Positions 17,254 through 25,259 of a stretch of 64,000 nucleotides of DNA are shown in pieces; the first letter of the stretch is position 1; the number at the start of each line of letters is the position of its first letter. The position numbers were made by a program, and so were the translations under genes. The stretch lies in assembly GCF_007483665.1 (NCBI RefSeq), contig NZ_VIQO01000010.1:186001-250000 (forward strand). Reading direction: 5' to 3'. Origin of the DNA: Catellatospora sichuanensis (GTDB lineage Bacteria > Actinomycetota > Actinomycetes > Mycobacteriales > Micromonosporaceae). Below the pieces are notes generated by a model, which worked only from the letters and a program-made list of their open reading frames with translations, was not told the DNA's origin and made no database searches.

Positions 17254-18519
17254 TCAGAAGCAGGCGCTTCCGCTGCCGTTGGTGCCGAGCCTGCTGCCGG
17301 CGAATGCGGCGTCTCGCGCGCTGTCTTCGATCGTGGCGGGGATCTCGACCTCGCCGCGCCCGTAATACCAGGCCCCGGCGCAGTCCTCGACCGCGATCGT
17401 CGCCGACCAGGTCAGCCGGTCCTTGTCCAGATACTGCGAGCCTGAGTGGGCCAGGCGCAGCACCCCGGCCTCGGCGTCCAGGGTGTAGCTGGCCCACCAC
17501 ACGAGTCTGCGCGTGCCGCAGAACTCCAGCTGCCCCTCGGTCTGGCGGGCCTGGAACTCGACCACACCGTTGGCGTCGGGGACGACCGCGCCGACGCTGA
17601 CCATCACCTGGCAGGGCGGTGACGGGGAGGGCGAGGGGGACACCGCCGGCCTGGTCGCGGGCGGGTTGCCCGGACGCGGCGACGCACCGGGCCGGGTCGG
17701 TGTTGGGGTCGGTCTCGCCCGGGAGGCGCTGGGCCCGGGGCTCGGTGTCGCGGTCGTGCCGCTCGGGGTCGGCACGGGATCCTCGGTGGCGGACGGATCG
17801 GGCCAGGGGATGTCGGCCGCGGCGCTCGCGGACACCTCCGGTGCGGCGGTGCCGCCGGCGGGTTCGGCGGGCCATCGCATCACCACCACGATCGCCGCCA
17901 CCAGCACGGCCGCCGCACCGGCGGCCACCAGGGACCGGGTACGGCGCGGGCTGCGCGACGGCGCGAGGGAGTGCGAGCGCGCACGCCGCGGCTTGGCGGG
18001 GTCCGCGCGCGAATGGGACGGCTTGGCAGAGTCCGCGCGGGAGCGCGGCACCGTGATCTCCCAGCCCGTGCACAGCTGCGCGAACAGGGCGGCAGGATCC
18101 TGCCCCGGCAGCGCCGTGGCCAGGTGCTCCAGCGCCTCGTCCCACTGCGCGGCGGGGATCGTGGTCGCGCCGAGCGCGACGTACTCGTGCGAGGGCACGT
18201 CGGCCAGCAGCAGCACCACCGTCCGGCGGGTGGCCGGGTCGAGCATGGCGAGCGCGGCCACCATCGCGGGGCCGAACTCGTCGCCACTGGGCCGTGCCGT
18301 GCCGAGCCACCGCTCGTCGATGCGCTGCCAGGCCTCCTGGCGGGCCCAGCGGATGGGGTCCTCCTGCCGCTCCAGCCTGGTCCAGCGGCTGCCCGCCAGG
18401 CTGAACACCTCCTGGGCGATCTCGGCCGCGGCAGCACGGTCACCGGTGTACGCGTAGATCTCGGCGGCGATCCGGGGCTGCCAGATCTGCTGGAATTCCC
18501 GGTAGTCGGACGACGTCAC
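17254..18519 (-). CDS. Membrane-tethered degenerate ECF sigma-like protein with four-cysteine ectodomain
   Basis: GTG 18519 (TSSDYREFQQIW) is chosen because GAGGAG precedes it by six bases; GTG 18540 lacks one. The protein is 421 residues. Residues ~9-73 resemble sigma region 2 of SigE-type ECF factors (AYTGDRAAAAEIAQEVFSLA and PIRWARQEAWQRIDERW). Residues ~88-137 align loosely with region 4 (LAMLDPATRRTVVLLLADVP), but the helix-turn-helix that should follow is not recognisable. A basic segment and one transmembrane helix (about 197-214) lead to a Pro/Ser/Thr stalk and a ~105-residue ectodomain with four cysteines shared with the gene at 16372. It may be a membrane-held regulator that senses envelope signals, or a co-opted sigma fold without transcription activity. 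Confidence 0.6.
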   Translation of the reverse strand: MTSSDYREFQQIWQPRIAAEIYAYTGDRAAAAEIAQEVFSLAGSRWTRLERQEDPIRWARQEAWQRIDERWLGTARPSGDEFGPAMVAALAMLDPATRRTVVLLLADVPSHEYVALGATTIPAAQWDEALEHLATALPGQDPAALFAQLCTGWEITVPRSRADSAKPSHSRADPAKPRRARSHSLAPSRSPRRTRSLVAAGAAAVLVAAIVVVMRWPAEPAGGTAAPEVSASAAADIPWPDPSATEDPVPTPSGTTATPSPGPSASRARPTPTPTRPGASPRPGNPPATRPAVSPSPSPSPPCQVMVSVGAVVPDANGVVEFQARQTEGQLEFCGTRRLVWWASYTLDAEAGVLRLAHSGSQYLDKDRLTWSATIAVEDCAGAWYYGRGEVEIPATIEDSARDAAFAGSRLGTNGSGSACF

Positions 18520-18666
18520 GAACGGCTCCTCGGTAGGCACGGCGCACCGAGCCTAGATGCGATCGGCCATACGCGGACCCTCCAAAGTGGTGATTTACGC
18601 CTCCGACAGGCATTCCGCCGCCCGGGTCCGCCGCGGCGCACGAGGTCGCGCCGCGGCGGCGTGCGG

Positions 18667-20112
18667 TCAGGCCGTGACGAACTCCGCGAGGTGCTGGGCC
18701 TGCGCCAGGCGGCTCGGCTCGTGCACGTACATCATGTGGCCGGCCTCGTAGTACCGGAACTCGATGTTGCCGCGCAGCTCGGCGGGGATCTCCAGGTGCG
18801 CGAAGGTGTGCTCGGCGGCGTAGTAGGGCGTCGCGCCGTCGTGGTAGCCGCATGCCACCTGCACCCGCAGGTGCGGGTTGGCGCGCATCGCGGCGGCGAG
18901 TTTGTCGGCCACGTTGACGTGCTGCCCCTCGAACTCCTTGAACGACCACGGCATGACGTCCCCGGTGAGGGTCTTGTACGGCAGGTCGTTGCGGTAGCCG
19001 AGGTCGGTCCGCAGGTACTGGTTGACCGCCGCGGTGTACGGCCCCATGATCGCGTCCATGGACGGGTCGCTGGACCAGTGCTCGCGCCCGTAGTCGGCGT
19101 CCCAGCCCAGGAAGCGCCCGTCGAGGCGGCCCACCGTGCGGCGGCGCGAGCGCAGCAGCTCGGTGAAGAAACGCACGTGCTCGGGGCGCAGGTCGACCCG
19201 GTCCAGGTAGTCGGGATCCAGGCCGGTGAGCCGGGCCAGCGCGCCGATCGCCGCGGTGCGCTCGGCGTCGGACAGCCGCGCGCCGCGGGCCAGCGCCCAC
19301 GGATAGGTCCGGTCGGCGAACTCCTCCGCCTCGGCCAGCACCTCGCCGAGCGGCCGGTCGCCGTGCAGGCCGTGATAGTGCGCGATCGCCGCGTACGTCG
19401 GCAGGAACAGCGGGTACGCCATGTCGAGGTGCGGGTGGAACTCCAGCGTGCCGATGTTGAGCACGCTGGAGATCAGCATCAGGCCGTTGAGCCACATGCC
19501 GTGCCGGTCCTGCAGGTGGTGGGCGAGCGCGGCGGCGCGCAGCGTGCCGTACGACTCGCCGCACAGGTACTTCGGCGACGTCCACCGCCCGTGCCGGGAC
19601 GTCCACAGCCGGATCAGCTCGCCGACGCTCTCCACGTCGCCGGTGAAGCCGTGGTGCTCCTTGCTCTTGCCGCCCTTGACCGCGCGGGAGTAACCGGTCG
19701 ACACGGGGTCGATGAAGACCAGGTCGGCGTGGCGCAGCAGGGTCTCGGTGTTGTCGGCCAGCCCGTACGGCGGGGGCGTCAGCGCGCCCGCGTCGCCCAT
19801 CACGACCCGGCGCGGCCCGAGCACACCCAGGTGCAGCCACACGCTGGACGACCCGGGGCCGCCGTTGAAGGCGAACACGACCGGCCGGGTGGCCGGGTCG
19901 GCGCCGTCCAGCGTGTACGCGACCACGAACATCTCGGCCTTGGCCTGGTGTCCGTCGAACGCGTCGTCGGTGTGCGACTCGGCGCGCACCACGATCCGGC
20001 CCGCGGTGGCGGTGTAGCGGAGCCCGGCGACCTCGTGATGGGTGACGCTGAGCTCGTCGGCGGGCTCGGCGGCCGGGGTGGGAGCGCCGTTGTTCTTCTG
20101 CTCGTCTGCCAT
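18667..20112 (-). CDS. S10-family serine carboxypeptidase-like protein
   Basis: The 481-residue protein has the S10 oxyanion segment FNGGPGSSSVW near residue 85, the nucleophile in CGESYGTLRA near 165, an Asp region near ACGYHDGATPYYAAEHT and the C-terminal catalytic His in YYEAGHMMYVH. No signal peptide is evident, so it may act in the cytoplasm, unusual for the family. The alpha/beta hydrolase cap is the long insert between ~230 and 370. S10 enzymes release C-terminal residues from peptides at acidic pH; actinobacterial members are poorly studied. A winged-helix regulator ends 31 bases upstream in the same direction. Confidence 0.82.
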   Translation of the reverse strand: MADEQKNNGAPTPAAEPADELSVTHHEVAGLRYTATAGRIVVRAESHTDDAFDGHQAKAEMFVVAYTLDGADPATRPVVFAFNGGPGSSSVWLHLGVLGPRRVVMGDAGALTPPPYGLADNTETLLRHADLVFIDPVSTGYSRAVKGGKSKEHHGFTGDVESVGELIRLWTSRHGRWTSPKYLCGESYGTLRAAALAHHLQDRHGMWLNGLMLISSVLNIGTLEFHPHLDMAYPLFLPTYAAIAHYHGLHGDRPLGEVLAEAEEFADRTYPWALARGARLSDAERTAAIGALARLTGLDPDYLDRVDLRPEHVRFFTELLRSRRRTVGRLDGRFLGWDADYGREHWSSDPSMDAIMGPYTAAVNQYLRTDLGYRNDLPYKTLTGDVMPWSFKEFEGQHVNVADKLAAAMRANPHLRVQVACGYHDGATPYYAAEHTFAHLEIPAELRGNIEFRYYEAGHMMYVHEPSRLAQAQHLAEFVTA

Positions 20113-20143
20113 GGCGACAGACCCTACTGCGGCGTGGCCGGTG

Positions 20144-20695
20144 TCAGACGGCCCGTCGCAGCCCGATCCCGGTGCCGGGCTCCAGCCGGTAGCCGAAGCC
20201 GTGCACCGTGGCGAGGCCCGTGCCGTGCTCGCCGAGCTTGGCGCGCACCCGGCGGACGTGCACGTCCACGGTGCGCTCGCCGCTGAACTCGTGCCCCCAG
20301 ACCGCTCGCATCAGCTGCAACCGGGTGAACGCCGCGCCGGTGTGGCGTACCAGGAAGAACAGCAGCTCGAACTCGCGGCGGGTGAACCGCACCGGTGCGC
20401 CGTGCACGGTGACGGTGCGGCTCGTCGTGTCGATCAGCACGGCGTTCTCCGGCCGCGGCGCCGGTGCCGGCAGCTCGGGCGGGGCGATCTCGCCGTCCCA
20501 GACCGTGTCGCGCAGCGGTTCCGCGTCGGCCAGCGCGTGCACCAGACGGGTCGCGGCGGTCGCCGCGTCGGGGCCGGTCAGCTTGAGGGTCAGCGTGACG
20601 GTGAGCGGTTCGTCGCCGCCGGCCGGGTCGGCGGCGGAGCGGCGGACGGTCGAGAGCACGTCGGTGTACGCGGGCTCGGTGAGCATGACTGTCAT
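20144..20695 (-). CDS. Orphan winged-helix (OmpR/PhoB-type) DNA-binding protein
   Basis: ATG 20695 follows AGGAGT by seven bases, giving 183 residues. The C-terminal ~95 residues are a Trans_reg_C winged helix: FTRREFELLFFLVRHTGAAF, LMRAVWGHEF, ERTVDVHVRRVRAKLG and VHGFGYRLEP. The N-terminal ~85 residues are not a receiver domain: the acidic pocket and Lys are missing. That part (LTVTLTLKLTGPDAATAATRL) may be a small ligand-binding fold. There is no histidine kinase nearby. It probably regulates itself or the downstream S10 peptidase gene. Confidence 0.75.
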   Translation of the reverse strand: MTVMLTEPAYTDVLSTVRRSAADPAGGDEPLTVTLTLKLTGPDAATAATRLVHALADAEPLRDTVWDGEIAPPELPAPAPRPENAVLIDTTSRTVTVHGAPVRFTRREFELLFFLVRHTGAAFTRLQLMRAVWGHEFSGERTVDVHVRRVRAKLGEHGTGLATVHGFGYRLEPGTGIGLRRAV

Positions 20696-20868
20696 GTCGG
20701 AACTCCTGGTCGTTACGGGTCGGGTGGGCAGGTGTGCGAATGCCCGGCGACATCGGAACGTTCGCGGCACGGGACCCTCCACGAGCGACTCAGCAATTAC
20801 CTGGACAGCGTAACTCGATAACTCCTATCGGGCTAGTAGGAAATACGTGAGCCCGCGTGAGTCCGGTC

Positions 20869-21318
20869 TCAGCGGTGTGCCGACTCGTGCTCCAGCAGCC
20901 ACCGCTTCACGTCGAGGCCCCAGCGGTAACCGCCCAGGCTGCCGTCGGTGCGCAGTACCCGGTGGCACGGCACGATCAGCGCGATCTGATTGCGGGCGCA
21001 GCCCTGGGCCGCCGCGCGCACCGCCGCCGGGCGGCCGGTCAGCTCGGCCAGCCGGGTGTACGAGACCGGCCCGTCCAGCGTGCGCAGCATGTCCCAGCAC
21101 TGCTCCAGGTAGACCGTGCCGTGCTGGTTCACCGCGATGCCGTCCAGGGCGGCCACGTCGCCGTCGAAGTAGGCGCGCACCGCGGCCACCGCCGATGCCG
21201 GCACCTCGCCGGGCGTCGCCCACTCGGGCGGCAGGCTGCTGTCGAAGGCGGCCGCGGTGACGGCCGTGCCGTCGCCGGTCATCGTGAACGGGCCGGCCGG
21301 GGTGTCAATGGTGATCAT
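20869..21318 (-). CDS. ogt: Methylated-DNA--protein-cysteine methyltransferase
   Basis: ATG 21318 follows GGAGAG and gives 149 residues. The active-site motif is IVPCHRVL, with the acceptor cysteine, followed by GGYRWGLDVKRWLLEHE; the DNA-binding arginine-finger region is RAAAQGCARNQIALI. It removes methyl groups from O6-methylguanine in a single-turnover suicide reaction. The start overlaps the Ada-AlkA stop as ATGA, so the two alkylation-repair proteins are made together. Confidence 0.9.
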   Translation of the reverse strand: MITIDTPAGPFTMTGDGTAVTAAAFDSSLPPEWATPGEVPASAVAAVRAYFDGDVAALDGIAVNQHGTVYLEQCWDMLRTLDGPVSYTRLAELTGRPAAVRAAAQGCARNQIALIVPCHRVLRTDGSLGGYRWGLDVKRWLLEHESAHR

Positions 21319-22760
21319 GATGCTCTCCAGAGTCGGATCTGCGCGTACGAGCGCCAAGGCCGCCAGCGTTCGGCGTGCCGGGCCAGGTCCGCGGGGTCGT
21401 CGGGCAGGCCGAGCGCCTTCGCGCCGCGGCGGGTGCCCAGGTCGGTGGTCAGAAGTACGTCGGGGTCGCCCAGCGCACGCAGGGCGATGTAGTCGGCGGT
21501 CCACGGCCCCACGCCGGGCAGCGCCAGCAGCGCCTCCCGCGTCGCGGCCCGGTCGCTGCCCGCGTCGAGCCGCAGCCCGTCGCGCACCGCCTCGGCGACC
21601 GCGCGCAGGGTGCGCCGCCGCGACGCCGGCATCGAGAACGCCTCGTCGGGCAGCAACAGCAGCTGCTCCGGGGTGGGGAAGACGCTGGTGGGCAGCCCTG
21701 GCCGGTCCGCCGTCCCGGCTGCGGGCGGGCAGAGCCGGGCCAGCACGGTACGCGCGCCCGCCACGCTGATCTGCTGGCCGACCACGGCGCGCACCGCCAT
21801 CTCGAACCCGTCGACGCTGCGCGGCAGCCGCACCCCCGGTTCGGCGGCGACGACCGCGGCCAGCGCGGGATCGGCGGCCAGCGCCGCGTCCACGGCGGCC
21901 GGGTCGGCGTCGAGGTCCAGCAGGCGGCGGCACCGCGCGACCGCGGGCGTCAGGTCCCGCATGTCCGACAACCGCAGCTCGGCCTCGATGAAACCGGAGC
22001 CCGCGCCTGTCCCGTCGTCGCGTGCTGCGCCGGTGCCGGGCCACAGGGTGACCGTCGCCGGGCCGTGCGGCAGGCGCAGGGAGCGGGTGTACCGGCCGTC
22101 GGTGTAGCTGTCGACGCCGGTGATCGTGCGCGCGCCGAGGAAGCCGAACAGGGCTTCGGTATGCAGCGGCGCGCGGTAGCTCAGTCGCAGCGGCACCACC
22201 CCGTCGACCGGGGTGTCCGCCCGCCGCAGCGTCGACGGCGCGCAGCCGTACACCTCACGGAACGTGTCGTTGAACTGCCGGATGCTGCCGAATCCCGCGG
22301 CGAACGCGATCTCCGACAGCCCCAGCCCGGTCTTCGTGATCAGCGTCTTCGCCGTCTGTGCCCGCTGCGTCCGGGCCAGTGCCAGCGGCCCCGCCCCGAG
22401 TTCCTCACTGAGCAGCCGATTCAAATGCCGCTCGGTATACCCGAGCCGCGACGCCAGCTCCGGCACCCCGCCCCGATCCACCACCCCGTCCCCGATCAGG
22501 CGCACCGCCCGCGCCGTCACATCAGCCCGGCTGTCCCACAACGGCGACCCCGGCACCGCGTCCGGCGCACACCGCCGACACGCCCGGAACCCGTTCCGCG
22601 CCGCAGCCGCCGCACTGGGGAAATACTTCACGTTCTCCGACTTGGGCGTCCGCGCCGGACAAGACGGCCGACAATAGATCCCCGTCGAAGTGACCCCGAA
22701 CCAGAACCGCCCGTCGAACCGAGAATCCCGACTGCTCACCGCCCGGTAATAACTCTCCAC
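21315..22760 (-). CDS. Ada-AlkA fusion: alkylation-responsive regulator and 3-methyladenine DNA glycosylase
   Basis: GTG 22760 (ESYYRAVSSRDSRFDGRFWFG) gives 481 residues. The N-terminal Ada zinc domain has cysteines in IYCRPSCPAR and FRACRRCAPD; one becomes methylated by phosphotriesters. An AraC-type helix-turn-helix follows (about 85-180, LASRLGYTERHLNRLL and AFAAGFGSIRQFNDTFRE). The C-terminal AlkA domain has the helix-hairpin-helix LPGVGPWTADYIALRALGD with the catalytic Asp a few residues later (TTDLG). It thus combines sensing, activation and base excision. It is the first gene of a two-gene operon with ogt; the Ada-type autoactivation site should lie upstream, in the region also holding repeat A2. 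Confidence 0.9.
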   Translation of the reverse strand: MESYYRAVSSRDSRFDGRFWFGVTSTGIYCRPSCPARTPKSENVKYFPSAAAAARNGFRACRRCAPDAVPGSPLWDSRADVTARAVRLIGDGVVDRGGVPELASRLGYTERHLNRLLSEELGAGPLALARTQRAQTAKTLITKTGLGLSEIAFAAGFGSIRQFNDTFREVYGCAPSTLRRADTPVDGVVPLRLSYRAPLHTEALFGFLGARTITGVDSYTDGRYTRSLRLPHGPATVTLWPGTGAARDDGTGAGSGFIEAELRLSDMRDLTPAVARCRRLLDLDADPAAVDAALAADPALAAVVAAEPGVRLPRSVDGFEMAVRAVVGQQISVAGARTVLARLCPPAAGTADRPGLPTSVFPTPEQLLLLPDEAFSMPASRRRTLRAVAEAVRDGLRLDAGSDRAATREALLALPGVGPWTADYIALRALGDPDVLLTTDLGTRRGAKALGLPDDPADLARHAERWRPWRSYAQIRLWRAS

Positions 22761-22822
22761 ACCCCCACCCTGCCCGCCGCCCACCCCGCCCCGCTAGCGG
22801 AAATCGGACCTCACCCTGTCCG

Positions 22823-22907
22823 GCGACGATCTTGCGTGAACTGTGGGTACGACACGCCTATAACGGGCAAAAGGGCAACAGTTCTTGCAAGATCGTCGCG
22901 ATCTCGG
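22823..22907 (+). repeat. Intergenic palindromic repeat, family A copy 2
   Basis: The copy begins GCGACGATCTTGCGTGAACT, continues TGGGTACGACAC, and ends with GCAAGATCGTCGCGATC. It sits between the divergent ada-alkA and ychF genes, so it may separate their promoters. Confidence 0.8.
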
Positions 22908-22974
22908 CGATCGGGGTCACGGGGAGAGGGCGGGGAGGAGGGAGGGGAGGGGTGGGTCAGTAAGCTTTGGTGTC

Positions 22975-24060
22975 GTGAGCCTCAGCATCGGCATCGTCGG
23001 CCTGCCCAACGTCGGCAAGAGCACCCTGTTCAACGCGCTGACCCGCAACAACGTGCTCGCGGCGAACTACCCGTTCGCCACGATCGAGCCCAACGTCGGC
23101 GTCGTCGGGCTGCCCGACCAGCGGCTGGACAAGCTCGCCGAGATCTTCTCCTCGCAGCGCATCCTGCCCGCCCCGGTGAGCTTCACCGACATCGCGGGCC
23201 TGGTCAAGGGCGCCTCGAAGGGCCAGGGCAAGGGCAACGCGTTCCTCGCCAACATCCGCGACTGTGACGCCATCTGCCAGGTCGTGCGCGCCTTCAGCGA
23301 CCCGAACGTGGTGCACGTCGACGGCAAGGTCTCGCCGAAGGACGACATCGAGACCATCAACACCGAGCTGATGCTCGCCGACCTGCAGACCATCGAGAAG
23401 GCGCTGCCTCGGCTGGAGAAAGAGGTCAGGGTCCGCAAGGACCGGGCCGGCATCGTCGCCGCCGCGAAGGCCGCCCACGCCGTGCTGGACAGCGGCACGA
23501 CGCTGTTCGCGGGCGCGGCCAAGGCAGGCATCGACCTCGCCGAGCTGCGCGAGCTGCACCTGATGACCGCCAAGCCGTTCCTGTACGTCTTCAACGTCGA
23601 CGAGGCCGAGCTGCACAACGCCGAGTTCCTCGACGAGCTGAGGGCCCTGGTCGCCCCGGCCGAGGCCGTCTTCATGGACGCGAAGATCGAGTCCGAGCTG
23701 ATCGACCTGTCGCCCGAGGACGCGGCCGAGATGCTGGAGTCGATCGGGCAGTCCGAGCCCGGCCTCAACCAGCTGATCCGCGTCGGGTTCGGCACGCTCG
23801 GCCTGCAGACCTACCTCACCGCGGGCCCGAAGGAGGCGCGCGCCTGGACCGTCCCGGTCGGCGCGACCGCCCCCGAGGCGGCCGGTGTCATCCACACCGA
23901 CTTCCAGCGCGGCTTCATCAAGGCCGAGATCGTGGCGTACGACGACCTCGTCGAGCACGGATCCATGGCGGCGGCGAAGGCGGCCGGCAAGGTCCGCATG
24001 GAGGGCAAGGAGTACGTCATGTCCGACGGCGACGTCGTGGAGTTCCGCTTCAACGTGTAG
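22975..24060 (+). CDS. ychF: Redox-regulated ATPase/GTPase YchF (OLA1 family)
   Basis: GTG 22975 gives 361 residues. G1 is GLPNVGKSTLFNAL, Switch II is DIAGLVKGASKGQGKGN, and the G4 position (FNVDEAEL) has the altered NxxE-type motif that makes this family prefer ATP. The C-terminal TGS domain contains LQTYLTAGPKEARAWTV and the terminal DGDVVEFRFNV. YchF associates with ribosomes and responds to oxidative stress. A purine-rich tract (GGAGGAGGGAGGGG, about 22935-22950) precedes the start. The 3' end overlaps the convergent HNH gene by 11 bases. Confidence 0.93.
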   Translation: MSLSIGIVGLPNVGKSTLFNALTRNNVLAANYPFATIEPNVGVVGLPDQRLDKLAEIFSSQRILPAPVSFTDIAGLVKGASKGQGKGNAFLANIRDCDAICQVVRAFSDPNVVHVDGKVSPKDDIETINTELMLADLQTIEKALPRLEKEVRVRKDRAGIVAAAKAAHAVLDSGTTLFAGAAKAGIDLAELRELHLMTAKPFLYVFNVDEAELHNAEFLDELRALVAPAEAVFMDAKIESELIDLSPEDAAEMLESIGQSEPGLNQLIRVGFGTLGLQTYLTAGPKEARAWTVPVGATAPEAAGVIHTDFQRGFIKAEIVAYDDLVEHGSMAAAKAAGKVRMEGKEYVMSDGDVVEFRFNV

Positions 24061-24610
24061 CTGAGTCCGTGGGCCCGGCCACGACTTGGTCGAGCTCGCG
24101 ACGAGGGGTCACGAGATCCGTGGGCGGCGGAGTGTGCAGGCCGGCGATGTGGGGGCGCGACGCGACGAGGCCGAAGTCAATCAACGCGCGGGTTTGGGTG
24201 TCGGCCAGCTCATAGAGCTTCTCCACCACGATCCGAAGCTCCGTCACGTCCGGCTTGTACCTGTATTCGGCGATGTAAGCGGCGATGGCGCTCCGCCGCG
24301 GCCCGTCGAGCCGAGGGTGCCCCTCCCACGGGTTTCCGGCCTTGACCTTGTTGCAGGGTTCGCAAGCCGGGACGATGTTGCCCCAGGCGTGCAGACCGAC
24401 CGCGGTGCGATTGATCGGCACCACGTGTTCCGCCACCAGCGCCGCCGCGTCGCCGCAGTAGGCGCAGGAGTTGCCGAAACGGGACAGCAGTGAAGTAGGC
24501 ATGCTTCCGAAGAGCGGGAGGCCCCGGTTCTGGTCGTACTGGCGCCCCGCTTGTTCAAGGAACAAACGCACGACCCGGTTCGGTACATCGGAGTAGCTGC
24601 GAAGCGCCAT
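24050..24610 (-). CDS. HNH endonuclease domain protein
   Basis: The 186-residue protein has an HNH domain at about residues 45-95: CAYCG (zinc ligands), AEHVVPINR (the catalytic His), GNIVPACEPCNKVKAG (the Asn and second zinc pair). The His-Asn-His-like core looks intact. Flanking regions are short and unrecognised. It overlaps the end of ychF by 11 bases. A 62-residue gene lies 110 bases upstream on the same strand. Free-standing HNH proteins occur in phage, restriction and anti-phage settings; no other mobile-element gene is near. Confidence 0.78.
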   Translation of the reverse strand: MALRSYSDVPNRVVRLFLEQAGRQYDQNRGLPLFGSMPTSLLSRFGNSCAYCGDAAALVAEHVVPINRTAVGLHAWGNIVPACEPCNKVKAGNPWEGHPRLDGPRRSAIAAYIAEYRYKPDVTELRIVVEKLYELADTQTRALIDFGLVASRPHIAGLHTPPPTDLVTPRRELDQVVAGPTDSATR

Positions 24611-24719
24611 GTGTCATGGGTACCACCGCTTGCGCCTCGATGGTCGCCTGCCCGCGTCGCCCGTACCGAAACGGTGAACGTCGGCGGTGCTTCCTTCGTC
24701 CAGACCGCCGGGCTCGCAG

Positions 24720-24908
24720 CTATGCGGCACGCTGCTGGTTCTCCCACGGCTTCGGGATGGCCTCAAGTCGTGCTGTCTGCGCCAGGTAACGACGGACTGC
24801 CACTTCGTCGCCACGCTCGCGAGCGGTGTCAGTCCAACCTTGGATTTCCGCCACCCACCGCTCATGCTCGGCACGGGTCGCCTCATCGATCGCTCGGATC
24901 ACGTCCAT
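24720..24908 (-). CDS. Small helical protein of 62 residues upstream of the HNH gene
   Basis: ATG 24908 is preceded by GGGAGG at a 6-base spacing, one of the better ribosome-binding sites here. The sequence (DVIRAIDEATRAEHERWVAE, then QTARLEAIPKPWENQQ) predicts two amphipathic helices, strongly charged. I do not recognise a family. It is co-oriented with the HNH nuclease 110 bases downstream, so it could be an immunity, antitoxin-like or partner subunit; that is inference. Confidence 0.55.
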   Translation of the reverse strand: MDVIRAIDEATRAEHERWVAEIQGWTDTARERGDEVAVRRYLAQTARLEAIPKPWENQQRAA

Positions 24909-25259
24909 GCTCAGCCTCCCAACCGCTCGTCGAGCTGACCCAACGCATGCCCGTTGGCTTCGATTCTGGCCCGGTGAAAGGGTCCGCCGTGACGACACGC
25001 AACGAGGGCTCGGCACGCGGAGCTGTCCTACGCCCGCCACAGCTGGGGCTCGTGCCACGTGCCCTCGGCTGACGGGGCAGCTCTCCGCAGGTCGAGCGGG
25101 GGGGCCACGCGGCTCGGTTCCCGCTGACGCTCACGAAGAAGCGCAGCGGAGCAGTTAGGTGGAGCACGCGGGGCGGCGAGCGCGGCGACGCTCGCCTAAC
25201 GTGACCGCCATGCACGTTCTGTGTACACGGGGAATTCGGCGGTTGGAAGAGGTGCACGA
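24909..25259. other. 351-base region without a supported gene
   Basis: This interval holds the divergent promoters of the 62-residue gene and the membrane glycosyltransferase-like gene. Composition is slightly less GC-biased near 24950-25000. I see no convincing ORF with a ribosome-binding site, no strong palindrome other than short GCGAGCG...CGCTCGC near 25177-25195, and no tRNA fold. Confidence 0.5.

Noticed and set aside
25080-25150. A possible tRNA-like fold in the gap before the mannosyltransferase-like gene
   Set aside because: No consistent acceptor stem, anticodon loop or GTTCGA T-loop could be drawn.
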